DNA of 64,000 nt, taken from contig SCFE01000111.1 of assembly GCA_004352715.1 (NCBI GenBank), forward strand, positions 83,738 to 147,737. Reading direction: 5' to 3'. Positions 12,518 to 23,670 of the stretch are shown piece after piece. The position numbers and the translations under genes are program-made. This DNA comes from Hofstenia miamia. Lineage: Eukaryota > Xenacoelomorpha > Acoela. The first letter of the stretch is position 1; each line of letters opens with the position of its first letter. The notes below the pieces were generated by a model. That model was not told the origin of the DNA and ran no database searches. It saw only the letters and a list, made by a program, of their open reading frames with translations.

Positions 12518-12988
12518 TTTAATAATTTTGAATTTTGTTTGAAACTTTGTACTAGAACTGTCAATGTGTAATAAATTTATCGCAATTCTAATTATTTTGT
12601 TAAGTTTTAATGATTGGGAAGTCAAATTTAGTGACATTTATTTTGTGAATATGGCCTTCTAAATCTATGTTCAGTTTAGTTACTGTCACTAATATGAAAG
12701 GGTATGTAGCCACCCACATTTTATTATGATAATCCGAATTATAAAGTATTAGTGGTTTTTCTATGTATGCACGTTTAAAAGATAATTCTACAGGTGCAAG
12801 CTACATTTTGTACAAAGCTATTGTAGAATTGTTTTTGAATAACACCAGATGAAGTATGCAATGTGCCTTTTCTAAATTATAACATTAGTGCACATGCATT
12901 TGCCTACAGAGTATTTACTATAGATCATTAGTTTGATGCATATATATTGATACATGTAATGGAAGCAATAATTGCAACAATGCCTCAT
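12518..12988. other. Intergenic, nothing recognised
   Basis: AT-rich sequence without coding features, between the MITE and the first tRNA-like sequence. Confidence 0.5.
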
Positions 12989-13059
12989 TGATTTGGAGGG
13001 ATTTGAACCCACATTGTCTGTACAAGTGTACAGCTGTGTTATTGCTACACCATGAATCA
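12989..13059 (-). tRNA. tRNA-like sequence, threonine-type anticodon region, degenerate
   Basis: On the minus strand 71 bases begin TGATTCATGG and end TCCAAATCA. The outer five acceptor pairs form (TGATT with AATCA). The D region reads TGGTGTAGCAATAACAC, and the B-box-like T arm GGGTTCAAATCCC is perfect in its core. The anticodon arm CTGTACACTTGTACAG is too short for a standard 7-base loop and contains TTGT, as in tRNA-Thr(UGU). It is probably a tRNA pseudogene or SINE head rather than a working tRNA. Confidence 0.45.
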
Positions 13060-13147
13060 GAATTATTAAGAAGTCCAATGCACTATAAATTTAACGTTAA
13101 AATCTCCACAGTACTTTAAAAATGTTATTATAAGGGCAAAATTATAT

Positions 13148-13215
13148 TGAACAGGCTAGACTTGAACTAGCAATCTCTCATTACAATGAGTGTGTTATCC
13201 TTCCACTACTGTTCA
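13148..13215 (-). tRNA. Second tRNA-Thr(UGU)-like sequence, one base short in the anticodon arm
   Basis: On the minus strand 68 bases fold with a perfect 7-bp acceptor stem (TGAACAG with CTGTTCA) and a perfect 5-bp T stem around TTCAAGT. The D arm is weak (GTG with CAC). The anticodon arm CTCATTGTAATGAG holds a TTGTAA loop as in Thr(UGU), but the loop has six bases instead of seven. It lies 10 bp upstream of the LTR start of gypsy copy B and about 90 bp from the other tRNA-like sequence in the same orientation. Confidence 0.5.
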
Positions 13216-13224
13216 ATAATATAG

Positions 13225-13605
13225 TGTAGAGTCGCTCGGGGACTTTTGGTGATTTTATTCTCTAAACATTTATTTTGTATTTCTACGTCACTCTGACGTC
13301 AGTGTTTATTTTTGATCTCAGGTTGCTATTGCTAATTTGACGTCCCCTCGATGGTGCTTATTGATTGCTCAAATTTAATTTTGCGAGGGGAAAGAATTTG
13401 ATCCTGTTAAATTTTTGATCCTGTTAAATTACGTGGACATTTGATTATTGTAAACAAAGGCAGGTGATCGTTAAACATTTGTATATAAGCTGAGACAACT
13501 GTAGCGAATGTTCAATAGACTTTGTCTACTCTTAACTACCGCTCTTACCGTTGTATCTTTTATTTATTTATTACTTTAAATGATAATTATTGCTTAAGAT
13601 CGGCG
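13225..13605 (+). repeat. 5' LTR of gypsy copy B, 3' part in gap
   Basis: It begins TGTAGAGTCGCTCGGGGAC and aligns with the minus-strand LTR start at 9865. The TATA box (TATATAAG) lies at 13482-13489, about 260 bp from the LTR start. A 17-base direct repeat (ttgatcctgttaaattt-like) occurs at about 13398-13430. The remainder and the primer-binding site lie in the N-run. Confidence 0.88.
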
Positions 13606-14605
13606 NNNNNNNNNNNNNNNNNNNNNNNNNNNNNNNNNNNNNNNNNNNNNNNNNNNNNNNNNNNNNNNNNNNNNNNNNNNNNNNNNNNNNNNNNNNNNNN
13701 NNNNNNNNNNNNNNNNNNNNNNNNNNNNNNNNNNNNNNNNNNNNNNNNNNNNNNNNNNNNNNNNNNNNNNNNNNNNNNNNNNNNNNNNNNNNNNNNNNNN
13801 NNNNNNNNNNNNNNNNNNNNNNNNNNNNNNNNNNNNNNNNNNNNNNNNNNNNNNNNNNNNNNNNNNNNNNNNNNNNNNNNNNNNNNNNNNNNNNNNNNNN
13901 NNNNNNNNNNNNNNNNNNNNNNNNNNNNNNNNNNNNNNNNNNNNNNNNNNNNNNNNNNNNNNNNNNNNNNNNNNNNNNNNNNNNNNNNNNNNNNNNNNNN
14001 NNNNNNNNNNNNNNNNNNNNNNNNNNNNNNNNNNNNNNNNNNNNNNNNNNNNNNNNNNNNNNNNNNNNNNNNNNNNNNNNNNNNNNNNNNNNNNNNNNNN
14101 NNNNNNNNNNNNNNNNNNNNNNNNNNNNNNNNNNNNNNNNNNNNNNNNNNNNNNNNNNNNNNNNNNNNNNNNNNNNNNNNNNNNNNNNNNNNNNNNNNNN
14201 NNNNNNNNNNNNNNNNNNNNNNNNNNNNNNNNNNNNNNNNNNNNNNNNNNNNNNNNNNNNNNNNNNNNNNNNNNNNNNNNNNNNNNNNNNNNNNNNNNNN
14301 NNNNNNNNNNNNNNNNNNNNNNNNNNNNNNNNNNNNNNNNNNNNNNNNNNNNNNNNNNNNNNNNNNNNNNNNNNNNNNNNNNNNNNNNNNNNNNNNNNNN
14401 NNNNNNNNNNNNNNNNNNNNNNNNNNNNNNNNNNNNNNNNNNNNNNNNNNNNNNNNNNNNNNNNNNNNNNNNNNNNNNNNNNNNNNNNNNNNNNNNNNNN
14501 NNNNNNNNNNNNNNNNNNNNNNNNNNNNNNNNNNNNNNNNNNNNNNNNNNNNNNNNNNNNNNNNNNNNNNNNNNNNNNNNNNNNNNNNNNNNNNNNNNNN
14601 NNNNN
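13606..14605. other. Assembly gap (1000 N)
   Basis: This gap hides the end of the copy B 5' LTR, its leader and the start of gag. Long open frames reported across it on either strand consist of unknown residues and carry no evidence. Confidence 0.99.
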
Positions 14606-15993
14606 TGGACAGTGAGCATCAAGTTGAGTCTCTCCAAGCTGAGCTCAACACTCAACATGTCGCATATCAGAAGATGGAAATGTGGATGTTAGAATCCACT
14701 GTTGCATTGGAATTACAAATTCATGAATTAAAAACCAATATGGCCAAGTCAGAAGAAGCCAACCTCTTAAAAACCCCTGTTGATGAATTTGTTACTCATG
14801 CTACATTAAATGAAGCTTTAGGGGATTGGGCCAAGAAGATCACTGATCAATTCGCACAGATGATTCAATTTGGAGGAGGTGAAAATTCAACCCCAGTTCT
14901 CTTGAGTGCTCCAATGCCTCCACAGTGCGATGAAAGTAAGGTGATAGTTCCCCCAACTTCAGTGTCATCTTGCATCGCTTCATTGGTGTCGTCTAATCCT
15001 ACATTTACTCAAGCATCCATTGCTACAGTTGCTACCCCTCAGAGAGATTTCATTCCTTCCGTCCATGCACAGCCACTTTGTACTTCTGTGGTAACAACTG
15101 CTAAAGAACATATTAGTGATGTTATGAGTCCAGTAAATGGTAACACCTCAGATAAGCAACCCTGATTTTGTCGTTCAATTCTTCCTTTTGAGACTCCCAG
15201 ACAAATACCTGTGCATAGTAAACACTCAGTATTGCCTAAGTTCATGGGACAAATTGATGCTGTTTCACAGTCTTTTGAGGAGTGGTTCTTTTTATTTGAA
15301 CTTCATATGAAACAGTATAAAACATCTCAAGAAGACGCCATATCACAGTTTCCACTGTATTTAAGCGGTTTAGCATACAATCAATATATGATGTTGGATC
15401 ATAATATCAAGACTGACTATCAACTGTTAGTTGGGTTTTTCAAGGATCACTACCAAGCCCCTCACATAAAACACCAATATAAGACTTTACTTTGTGATAT
15501 GTCTTTTAAGAGAGGTGACAATATTCGTAATTACATCACGCAAGTCGAAAGACTTTTTCGATTAAGTAGTTTGTCTCCTGAATACTCTCGGCATGACCTC
15601 TTCTCTTATATTTGCAGAGAGTTCCCCCCTTCTATCCGTAGTCGCCTGGAAATGAAATGCGACCCAGAGGAGAGTTTGCACGATATTATATGAAAGGCAA
15701 TTAGTGTTGTTTACATGATTTATAACTCTAATAGAATTGACAAAGATCTTTATGAATTATCTGGAACCAATGTATGACAGGAGTCTAAGAAGACCATTTT
15801 AAAAAAAGATTTCGACATGGCTTCAGTGAGGTGTTTCCACTGTGGTGAGAAAGGACATTTCAAATCTAATTGTAAGGCAAAGATCCAAATTGTTGCTGAA
15901 GGCGAAGGCTGCTTGGTTGATGATCCTGCTGCATCTTCTACCAACACATTATTAATCGATTTGACAGAGAACGAGTCACCACATTTAAATTGA
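14606..15993 (+). pseudogene. Gypsy copy B gag, 5' end in gap, three in-frame TGA
   Basis: The frame is continuous from the gap edge to the stop at 15991-15993, interrupted only by TGA at 15163, 15691 and 15775. It shows the coiled-coil-like segment (about 14610-14860), a Ser/Thr/Pro-rich linker (about 14880-15160), the Gag core with FPLYLSGLAYNQYM and a CCHC knuckle CFHCGEKGHFKSNC (about 15836-15880). All three TGA codons are also present at the homologous places of copy A. The codon after LSSLS context that is TGA in copy A (7220) is CGA here. Confidence 0.9.
15984..15993 (+). promoter_or_regulatory. -1 frameshift heptamer at the gag-pol overlap (copy B)
   Basis: The gag frame reads CAT TTA AAT TGA. 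The heptamer T-TTA-AAT abuts the stop. The -1 frame continues as LNGAPTPSK into protease. It is conserved with copy A even though the stop codon itself differs (TAA there, TGA here), which suggests the heptamer was under selection when the family was active. Confidence 0.75.
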
Positions 15994-18900
15994 ATGGAGC
16001 ACCAACTCCTTCAAAATGCGCATGGGATGTATTGGTGATCACTAATATGATAAGGAAGAACCTAATTCCTGTGGAAATGAATGGACGAATTATTAATGCT
16101 ACTATTGACACCAGAGCTGCGGCGTCAATCATAAGTGATGAATGCTGCAAAGACATTTCTTTACCCATGACTCACTCAATTCCTCATCCGACGTCAAACT
16201 CATTGATGCGTCGGGAAATGTAATTTCATTGAAAGGGAAATTAAAAAATGCAGTGTTAAAGATTCGTGCCAAACAATTTGAAGTTGATCTTATTGTCATC
16301 AATACTGCTAATCATCAACTCCCCTATGATTTGATTTTGGGTAAAGACTTTCTGGAGCAAAACTCATGTGTAATTGATTATAAAAATAATATGATATCTA
16401 TAAAGGACCAAGACGCCACGCAGCTAGCTACAATTCCTGAACGGGAAGTTGTNGATCTTATTGTCATTGATACTGCTAATCATCAACTCCCCTATGATTT
16501 GATTTTGGGTAATGACTTTCTGGAGCAAAACTCATGTGTAATCGATTATGAAAATAACACGATATCTATAAAGGACCAAGACGCCACGCAGCTAGCTACA
16601 ATTCCTGAACGGGAAGTTGTATTTAACTTGAAAGAGCCTGTCTACTTAGAAGCTAAGCACTGGACCCGAGTAGCTGTGTTTTCGAATTCAGAAATGAATG
16701 GAGACGTGATGATAGCGGGCCAAAAGGGCAAATACATCAAAGGCATCTCCTTTTCACCCAACTTATGTAAAGTAAGTTCAGGAAAAACCTATGTCACTAT
16801 TCTTAACGGATCAACACATCTGGCGTGATTTAAAGAATCTGATCTCCAGATAATCGGCATGCCAGTTCAGGTTGAAAGTGTCGAGACCTCCTGTTTATCC
16901 ATCTGTACTGCCATCCACGATCTTGAAGAGTTGCCTACTGTTAAGATCCCCACTGTGAATAACGAGACCCATTCACATCTAAAGGATAGTGAGAAGAAGT
17001 CCCTTATTTCTATACTGCAGAGCAAGAGTGAAGTGTTTAATTATGGTACAATCAGTGTGGGGCAGGCGATTGGAGAAGAACATGCGATTGAGGTAAAGCA
17101 AGAGAAGCCCATTCGCTTACCTGTCCGTCGAGTTCCAGAAAACCTAAAAGCAGAATATGAAAAAATTCTCAAAGACTTAATAGAGAGCAGAATAATTCAG
17201 GGAAGTAATAGTCCCTATGCAGCCCCCACTGTGTTTATTAGACAAGGGGAAAAGTACAGGCTCTGTATCGATTTTCGAAAACTGAATGACATTACGATCA
17301 AAGATGCTTACCCACTACCTCGAATTGAGGATCTACTATATGACGCCAGTAAGTATAAGTTTTTCTCTTGCCTCAATCTCTGTAAAGCCTATTGGCAAGT
17401 ACTGATGCGTCCATCCAATATTCCAAAGACCGCATTCATTACGCCCTATGGCTTATACAAATGGAAATATATGGCATTCGGGTTATGCAATGCAGCAACT
17501 TTTCAGCACTATGTCACCAAGGTCTTAACTAATGATTCTAATATTCTTGAACCAGGGATTTCCGCATATATAGATGATATTCTGGTAGCCAGCAACACTT
17601 TTGATGAACATCTTACGAAATTACATAGAAATTTGGAATTGTTACAGAAAGCTGGTCTCAAGGTGAATGGGAATAAATGCTCTTTAGCACAGATTAAAGT
17701 CACCTTTCTAGGCAGGGTGATTGAAAACGGACGAATCTCAATTAAAACCAATGCAAAACAGTTTTTAGAGCAAATTGAGACACCCCGGAGCAGGAAAGAT
17801 GTGCAGAGGCTAATGGGATTTCTTAATTATTACGGAATGTTCATCCCAGATTTGGCCGAGAAAACAAAATCTATAACTCAATTGCTTAAAAAATCCAACA
17901 AGTTTAAATGGACGTGGACTGAGCAAGAGGCATTGGAAGGGATTAAGTCCGAACTACAAAAGATACTGTCATTGAACACCCCAGACTATACAAAGGAATT
18001 CATTGTTGATTGCGACGCCAGTGCTGTCGCCATTAGTGGCATATTGAGCCAAGAAATAAATGGAGTTGAATGTCCAGTTCAGTATTTGCTGCTGAAAAAA
18101 ATTACGGCACAACCAAATGTGAAATGCTAGCATTAGTAGAGTCACTAAAGAAGTTTCGATATTTTATCTTAGGGAGAAAATTTAACAGCGCACTAGCCTG
18201 GCTTAAAAAATTCTCAGGAGATCGGTCCAACATAGTAGCCAGATGAATAGAATATCTAAACAACTTCTCCTTTTCTATCAAACATTGCCCTGGACGTTTA
18301 CATTTGAACGCCGATTATTGGACGGCGTTGCCAAGCTATGAAAGGGATTTGAAAAAGCCGGCTGGGGAGAAAATCCCCTTCGCATTCATACCACACACTG
18401 AGTATGAATTAATTCCCGAAATAAATGCCGATTGAAATGGTAAAGAAATTTTGCCAATTTTAATCCGTGAAGAAATATCTGAGGAAGAAATTATTAAACA
18501 TCAACAAAATGATNNNNNNTCCAACATAGTAGCCAGATGGATAGAATATCTTAACGACTTCTCTTTTTCTATAAATCATTGCCCTGGACGTTTACATCTG
18601 AATGCTGATTATTGGACAGCATTGCCAAGCTATGAAAGGGATTTAAAAAAGCTGGCTGGTGAGAAGATCCCATTTGCATTTATACTGCACACTGAGTATG
18701 AATTGATTCCCGAAATAAATGCTGATCAAAATGGTAAAGAAATTTTGCCAATCTTAATCCATGAAGAAATATCTGAAGAAGAAATTATTAAACATCAACA
18801 AAATGATCTCATCCTCTCTGATATTATGAAAAGAATGAAGGACCCCTTCTTTCCCCTTTCACCAACAGTGATTAGATATTATAATCGATACAATTGGACA

Positions 18901-19137
18901 ACAACAGAGAAGGGCTTACTATATGCAAAAAGTCGAAATAACCACCTTGCTATTCCAGAATATTTTAAAAGGAATCTTGTGAGGAGGGTTCACGAAAGAG
19001 GTCATTTAGGAATTATACAAACCAAAAAGACACTTAATTCTCACTATGTTATTATCAGAATTAGATCAACAGTTCAAGATGTAATAGATAAATGTAAGAA
19101 GTGTCAGTTAAATAATTCCTCTCATTTCCTATGTTAA
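15990..19137 (+). pseudogene. Gypsy copy B pol, frameshifted and mosaic
   Basis: Protease starts in the -1 frame, but its DTG motif is DTR here (about 16108-16116). A one-base loss near 16158 shifts the frame. A 167-bp segment is repeated around the n at 16453. A TGA lies at 16826. RT runs from about 17150 to 17750 with YRLCIDF and YIDD; the usual NAPATF motif lacks its proline (NAATF). The RNase H part is deleted and shifted near 18090-18190. After the n-run at 18514 a second, diverged copy of the RNase H end is joined. The integrase zinc-binding residues are visible (HERGH, then CKKC). The stop lies inside the LTR remnant. Confidence 0.9.
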
Positions 19138-19191
19138 ATCTTCTGCAGAGTCAAATAGTTTTCTAGTATAATTACAGCCCACAATTCTAAA
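19124..19191 (+). repeat. 3' LTR remnant of gypsy copy B (last 68 bp)
   Basis: TTTCCTATGTTAAA and the following bases to about 19191 match the 3' end of the copy A 5' LTR (minus strand, plus coordinates about 8960-9030), including AGTATAATTACAGCC. The usual terminal TCTACA is altered (ttctaaa). No target-site duplication with the 13225 side is evident. Confidence 0.8.
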
Positions 19192-19639
19192 TTAATCACA
19201 CAGTACATTACCAATATGTTAAAAATGTACAATATGAACAAATACTAACAACAGACTAAATTTAGAATTTATATTTAAAGCTGTCACTGTGTTTATTAAG
19301 GCAATATTAATACATGAATTGAATTGGTTATCATGTGAATTTTTTTATTGAGGGAATGAGACTTAAGACTTTTTTGTACTAGAAGTTTGGAAAAACATTA
19401 GCCAAACTAAAAAATTGACTCTCATCTTTCTGGTAGCAATTTTTGATTGACTTCAAAATTACAGCCTAAGGTTTGTTTTCAATTAAGCAAAATAGTTTTT
19501 TCTAAAAATTTCATTTGAGACCAATAACAGCCTTGAAGAGAGATTTGTTTTTTTTAAATGAAACTAAAATTAATTTACCTTGCCCAAATTTCTTCTTAAA
19601 TTTTACTCTAGCTTATATTTTTAGACAAAAGATAAAGAC
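19192..19639. other. Intergenic, nothing recognised
   Basis: AT-rich sequence with homopolymer T runs. No gene or paired repeat was seen. Confidence 0.5.
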
Positions 19640-19641
19640 TA

Positions 19642-20329
19642 CCCAGGTAACAATTTTGGCTGTTTTTATTTTATTAATAGTTGCTTCACATTTTTTATTG
19701 TTGTAGCAACCACTAACATCATAATAACAACTTTAGAAATAAATAATCAGTGAGCAGATACTTGCAAATAAAACTCACTTTGTTATTTTTATTACAGATT
19801 TTTTATATAAAAAAGGATTTGTGAAAGCTTTTTCGAAATTTTTTTGTGAAAAATTTTAATATACCAAATAAGTGACTTTTCAAAATAATTTATTCCTGAA
19901 TATTTGGACACCTTGATATTGACTGTTAAATAAAGTAAGTTACAATTGAGCATAAGAGATTTTTCATGACTTAAGAAAGTACTAATTCAAAATTGTGCTT
20001 AATTTTAGATTTTTTAAATTTTGTTAAATTTGGCAGATTTGTATGCTCATTTAATTCTTTAACAAATGTTTGTTATTTTGCATATAAAAGTAATGCTAAT
20101 GCTAAAAATATCATGTGACAACATAAAACAACATTGCTACAACCTCAAATTTTGCTGTTTTATTCATAAAAAAACAACCAAATGGCAACCTAATTTGAAG
20201 TTGTTGAAGCAACATTGATTTGACCAATGAAATAGTACCATTTTGATGTTAGAACAACATTGTTTTTGACACATAAAACAATTCCATAACAACACAAAAC
20301 GTTGATTATCCCTTGAATTGTTATCTGGG
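19642..20329. mobile_element. Small TIR element with TA target duplication
   Basis: The left end reads CCCAGGTAACAATT and the right end is its inverse with one mismatch (AATTGTTATCTGGG). Both are directly flanked by TA (19640-19641 and 20330-20331). The 688-bp interior has no coding potential and is rich in AACAAC words. TA duplication suggests a Tc1/mariner-superfamily mover, but the terminal sequence alone does not decide the superfamily. Confidence 0.6.
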
Positions 20330-20374
20330 TACAATATAATAGTTATTTCTAATTGTCACACAGATCAGGGAATT

Positions 20375-20712
20375 CAAGATGAGACCAAGACTTTGAGACT
20401 GAGACTGATGCTTTTATTTTTGAGACTTGAAAATTACACAACCCTTGGCCAAACAAAAAATAATTTTAAGCAAGCTAGAAGTTATTATTCATTTTAAAAA
20501 TTAGGCTTTATATTTGCAGTTTACCACGTTTAAGTAAATTAAAATATACATTCAACTATTTTTTACAATTAAACATTGCATTGTTTTATTATAATTTTAA
20601 TCAAGACCAACAACAGTCTCAATTTGAGATGAGACTGAAACTTTCTTTTTAGTCTCATCAAGATTGAGATCAAAACTTGAGACTTGCTTTTTTGAGACTG
20701 AGACAATCAATA
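20375..20712. repeat. Cluster of GAGACT words
   Basis: The word GAGACT or its complement occurs many times in two blocks (about 20375-20440 and 20605-20712), for example gagactgagactgatg and aatttgagatgagactg. It is an irregular simple repeat without fixed period. The rest of 20713-21060 holds nothing recognisable. Confidence 0.5.
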
Positions 20713-21099
20713 TAATAAGACTCATAATTATACTAAAAGTATTTTAAAACTCCATTAAAGCTTAATTTAGAGCACTTATTTAAAATTAGTATACTTATAA
20801 ATTAAATAAATCTCTTAAAGCTATAAATAAATATTAATGCTTAATGTGAGTGTTTTCCAAGAAATTTCTGCGCATTCAGAATTTAAGAGGTCAGAAATGA
20901 TGTCAAACAAATCAATTTCGGTAATGGGATTCAAACAAAAGTTGTAATGTTAAGAAATATAGGAAATTTTAAAAATTGGCAACATTTTTTTGAAAATTTC
21001 AGATATGAATTATATAAAAACATTTCAAAATTTCATGAATATCCCCATTACAAGGATGCAAATCTGGTTATATATGAGGACACCAAACACAATTTTTTA

Positions 21100-21235
21100 A
21101 TTTTTCAAAAACTGATATGATTATTAAATGTAGTTTTTTGTTGATTAAAAATAGAAAAATATTTTTCCGAACTATTCATTACTACTACAAAATTCATTTA
21201 TTGTTTTAATATAGCATGTTCATCCTTACCTGCCA
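21100..21235. repeat. Degenerate relative of the Mutator-like MITE end
   Basis: The stretch atgtagttttttgttgat ... tttttccgaactattcatta ... tttaatatagcatgt parallels the inner part of the MITE inverted repeat at about 11490-11590 in the same order. The outer tip and the second end were not found, so this looks like an old fragment. Confidence 0.4.
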
Positions 21236-21529
21236 ATCATGTTTCAGCATTAATGTAACTTATCTACTGGATTTAGCAAAAAAAATAACCTAAAACAAAT
21301 GCTGTAAGCTAAAAATGCGATATTCTTTAAAAAAAAACGTAAGCGTAAATTTCAATTTAATAACACAAAATCTATAAATATTAATATTGCAGGTTGAATA
21401 ATTTTTTAGCCCACTTTAGCTTTAGCCGACTTTTCAGTAAACCAAAACAAATATGCAATCTATTCTTGAAAAAATTTTATGTCACAGTTAAGGTTTATAG
21501 GATTTCTTCTTTGTAACTAAATTAATTAC

Positions 21530-22420
21530 AGCTTAATCTTCCAGAATTAAATCCACTTAATTGAAATAAATTGATTTAATAAATTAATTTATATTGAGTC
21601 ACTAATTAGCAAAAGTAAGGTGTTGCATGAGAAAAAAATGCAGGCATGCATTAAAGACAGTTTGTTTATTCTGACCATGTTGTTTATTTCTGAACTTGTC
21701 TTCAGAATATCTCATTGATAATGAGGAAATTAATCAGTTTTCGCAAAATCTAATTCGTTGCAAAGCATTCAACTATTCATCTGCTAAAACTTTATTTGAT
21801 TGTTTACTGAAGTTGTTAACAATTATCACGTTATCAATCCTATTCACTTGTATTACATATTCTTACTTCCGTGCGATTTGTATTGAATGCAAGAGTACTC
21901 TTTATCATAGGATCAATTATATATTCTTCCGCAAGTTTAAGCTTATTTCAGCAGTTCTTCACAGGTATTAATATGAATTTAATGGCTACAAATGGTAATC
22001 AACTTGTGCAAATTTGTGATATTCATTGGAACATCCATCTAGCTGCTTCATTTCATCTCCGCTTGCCTCCAGCAATCGCATGCCAACCATTTTCAAACAA
22101 TTTAGTGCTAAATTTGTATTTAACTTTGTATTTAGTAATTTATGTTTTGTTTGAAATAAATTGTATGATTCAAATCGTATGAATTGTCTATATTCATATG
22201 AATACTGTTGAAATCAGCTTAAGCTCGTGGAAGACCATAGAATTTATCCTATGATAATGAGTACTCTTGCATTCAATACAAATCGCACTTTTGCTATAAA
22301 GTGACTCAATATAAATTGATTAATTTATTAATTCAAATTATTTCAATTAATTGGATTTATTTCTGGAAGATTCTATTAATTAAATTATTGTTGCCAATTA
22401 TTGCTGTAAGCTTAATATCA
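21530..22420. repeat. Interrupted foldback (nested inverted repeats)
   Basis: Outer arms lie at about 21530-21603 and 22301-22372 (sharing atattgagtcact and its inverse). Inner arms lie at about 21869-21955 and 22202-22291 (sharing gtgcgatttgtattgaatgc and its inverse). The left side holds about 260 bp more between the arms than the right. This may be a foldback-type MITE with an internal insertion or a local inverted duplication. Open frames inside it look random. Confidence 0.55.
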
Positions 22421-23260
22421 TTTATTAGATTGTTGCATTGGTTTTTCGTTGGTGTAATAATATTATTAATTGTTCCGAGTATAAAAAATTTAGTAGTTTT
22501 ATGCCTCCACTTCTATTGAATTAAGTTATATTATGTCTTATTAAAACTGTTCGTTGTGCTGCTTGGGCTCTCGTGTTAAAAGAATGATTTATTTTATTAA
22601 AGGTATAAAATTGTATTGGATATTCCTGTCTTTTAACCTTTATAACATGCTTAAAAATTTCGAAAATGTATATTTCACAAATAGTCATCATATTTGCTTC
22701 TATGAATAGCTGTTTAGTTGTATAAGTAGAATTTTTAAAGTTTATGATCCTAATTATCTTTTTTTAAATTGTGAAGATAGGCAAATGTGTTGTATGAGAT
22801 GCCACCTTAGATTAAAATACCATACTGAATTATTGGCAGTATGTATACTTTATAAAAGTGCAGGGTAATATGCTTAGGAACAAAGTGTCCTATTTCATCA
22901 AAATATTACATAGTTGGGAGACTTTTTGAAATAAAAGATACATGCTCTGCAAAACTTAATGTTTTATCTATTAATATCCCTAAATATTTATAAGAATAAT
23001 TTATGTTAAGCTCAGTTTCCACTACTTGCAGCTTAGGTAGTTGTTCAGTAAATTTGAAAAAAAATTCTAAGTGGTTTTATTACAATTTAAAGAAATACTA
23101 TTAAAACAGAGCCAATATTGTAGAACATTGTTATATTGAAGAGTCTTAAATAATACATCCCTGTTAGGTGAACTTACTTGGATATTTGTTTCATTAGTAA
23201 ACAGGTAGACCGATGCAGTTAAAAATTTAGGAAGGTCATTTATCTACCTTTAAAAAAGTA
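22421..23260. other. Intergenic, nothing recognised
   Basis: AT-rich spacer between the foldback and a LINE fragment. No supported feature. Confidence 0.45.
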
Positions 23261-23268
23261 ATGGTCTA

Positions 23269-23670
23269 TTGAATCACATTGATATCGGTTTTCTACAACA
23301 TTTTCAAATAAAGTGTGCCCTTTCATTATGTGTTCCCAAAATTCGTCATCTGATCTCTTCTCAACATGGAAACATTCCAGGACGTTCTATCATTACCAAC
23401 TTGCTCACTCTGATAGAAAACTGCTATCTTTGCTCTGATCGTGATAATCCTGGTTGCTTGCCTTATCGTTCTTGACATTTCTAAGGCTTTTGACCGGTTC
23501 CACTAATTCTATTCTTCTTGACAAGTTACGTTTATTTGGCTTTGATGCTGATTTGATCGAATTTTTCCAGTCTTATCTAACCAACCGTCGTCAATGTGTC
23601 AAAATCAATTCATCTATCTCTTCCCCTGCTGTTGTAGCTAGTGGCACCACTCAATGTGCTGTCTTTGTTG
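23269..23670 (+). pseudogene. LINE reverse transcriptase fragment, cut by a gypsy LTR
   Basis: Reverse-transcriptase blocks of a Jockey/CR1-like non-LTR element are readable in shifting frames: QHGNIPGRS (block like QHGFRPGRST), VLDISKAFDR, then LLDKLRLFGF and FFQSYLTNRRQCVKI. There is a frameshift in the AFD block near 23500. The homology stops at 23670, exactly where a short gypsy LTR begins. A close relative lies on the minus strand at 27940-29675. Confidence 0.85.

Larger units (their letters stand above)
13225..19191 (+). mobile_element. Ty3/gypsy retrotransposon copy B, defective
   Basis: Same family as copy A in opposite orientation, 3.4 kb away. The order is 5' LTR, gap, gag, frameshift site, pol ending inside the integrase zinc-binding region, and the last 68 bases of a 3' LTR. 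The deletion joins integrase (CKKCQLNNSS) to the LTR tail, removing the DDE core, polypurine tract and most of the 3' LTR. Parts are duplicated next to n positions (16453 and 18514-18519), so this copy is partly an assembly mosaic. Confidence 0.93.

Noticed and set aside
13522-14658. Long open frames on both strands across N-runs (also at 1371, 40314, 40404, 42487 and 42541)
   Set aside because: They are made of unknown residues. Only the parts outside the gaps carry information.
14606-15993. UGA read as an amino acid (alternative code or recoding) in gag
   Set aside because: The host genes here use standard codons, and CGA or CAA at homologous sites explains the TGA by transitions. Kept only as an alternative in the findings.
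22301-22519. Hydrophobic 72-codon frame
   Set aside because: It lies on the foldback arm and in AT-rich sequence, where random frames are Ile/Leu-rich. No homology seen.
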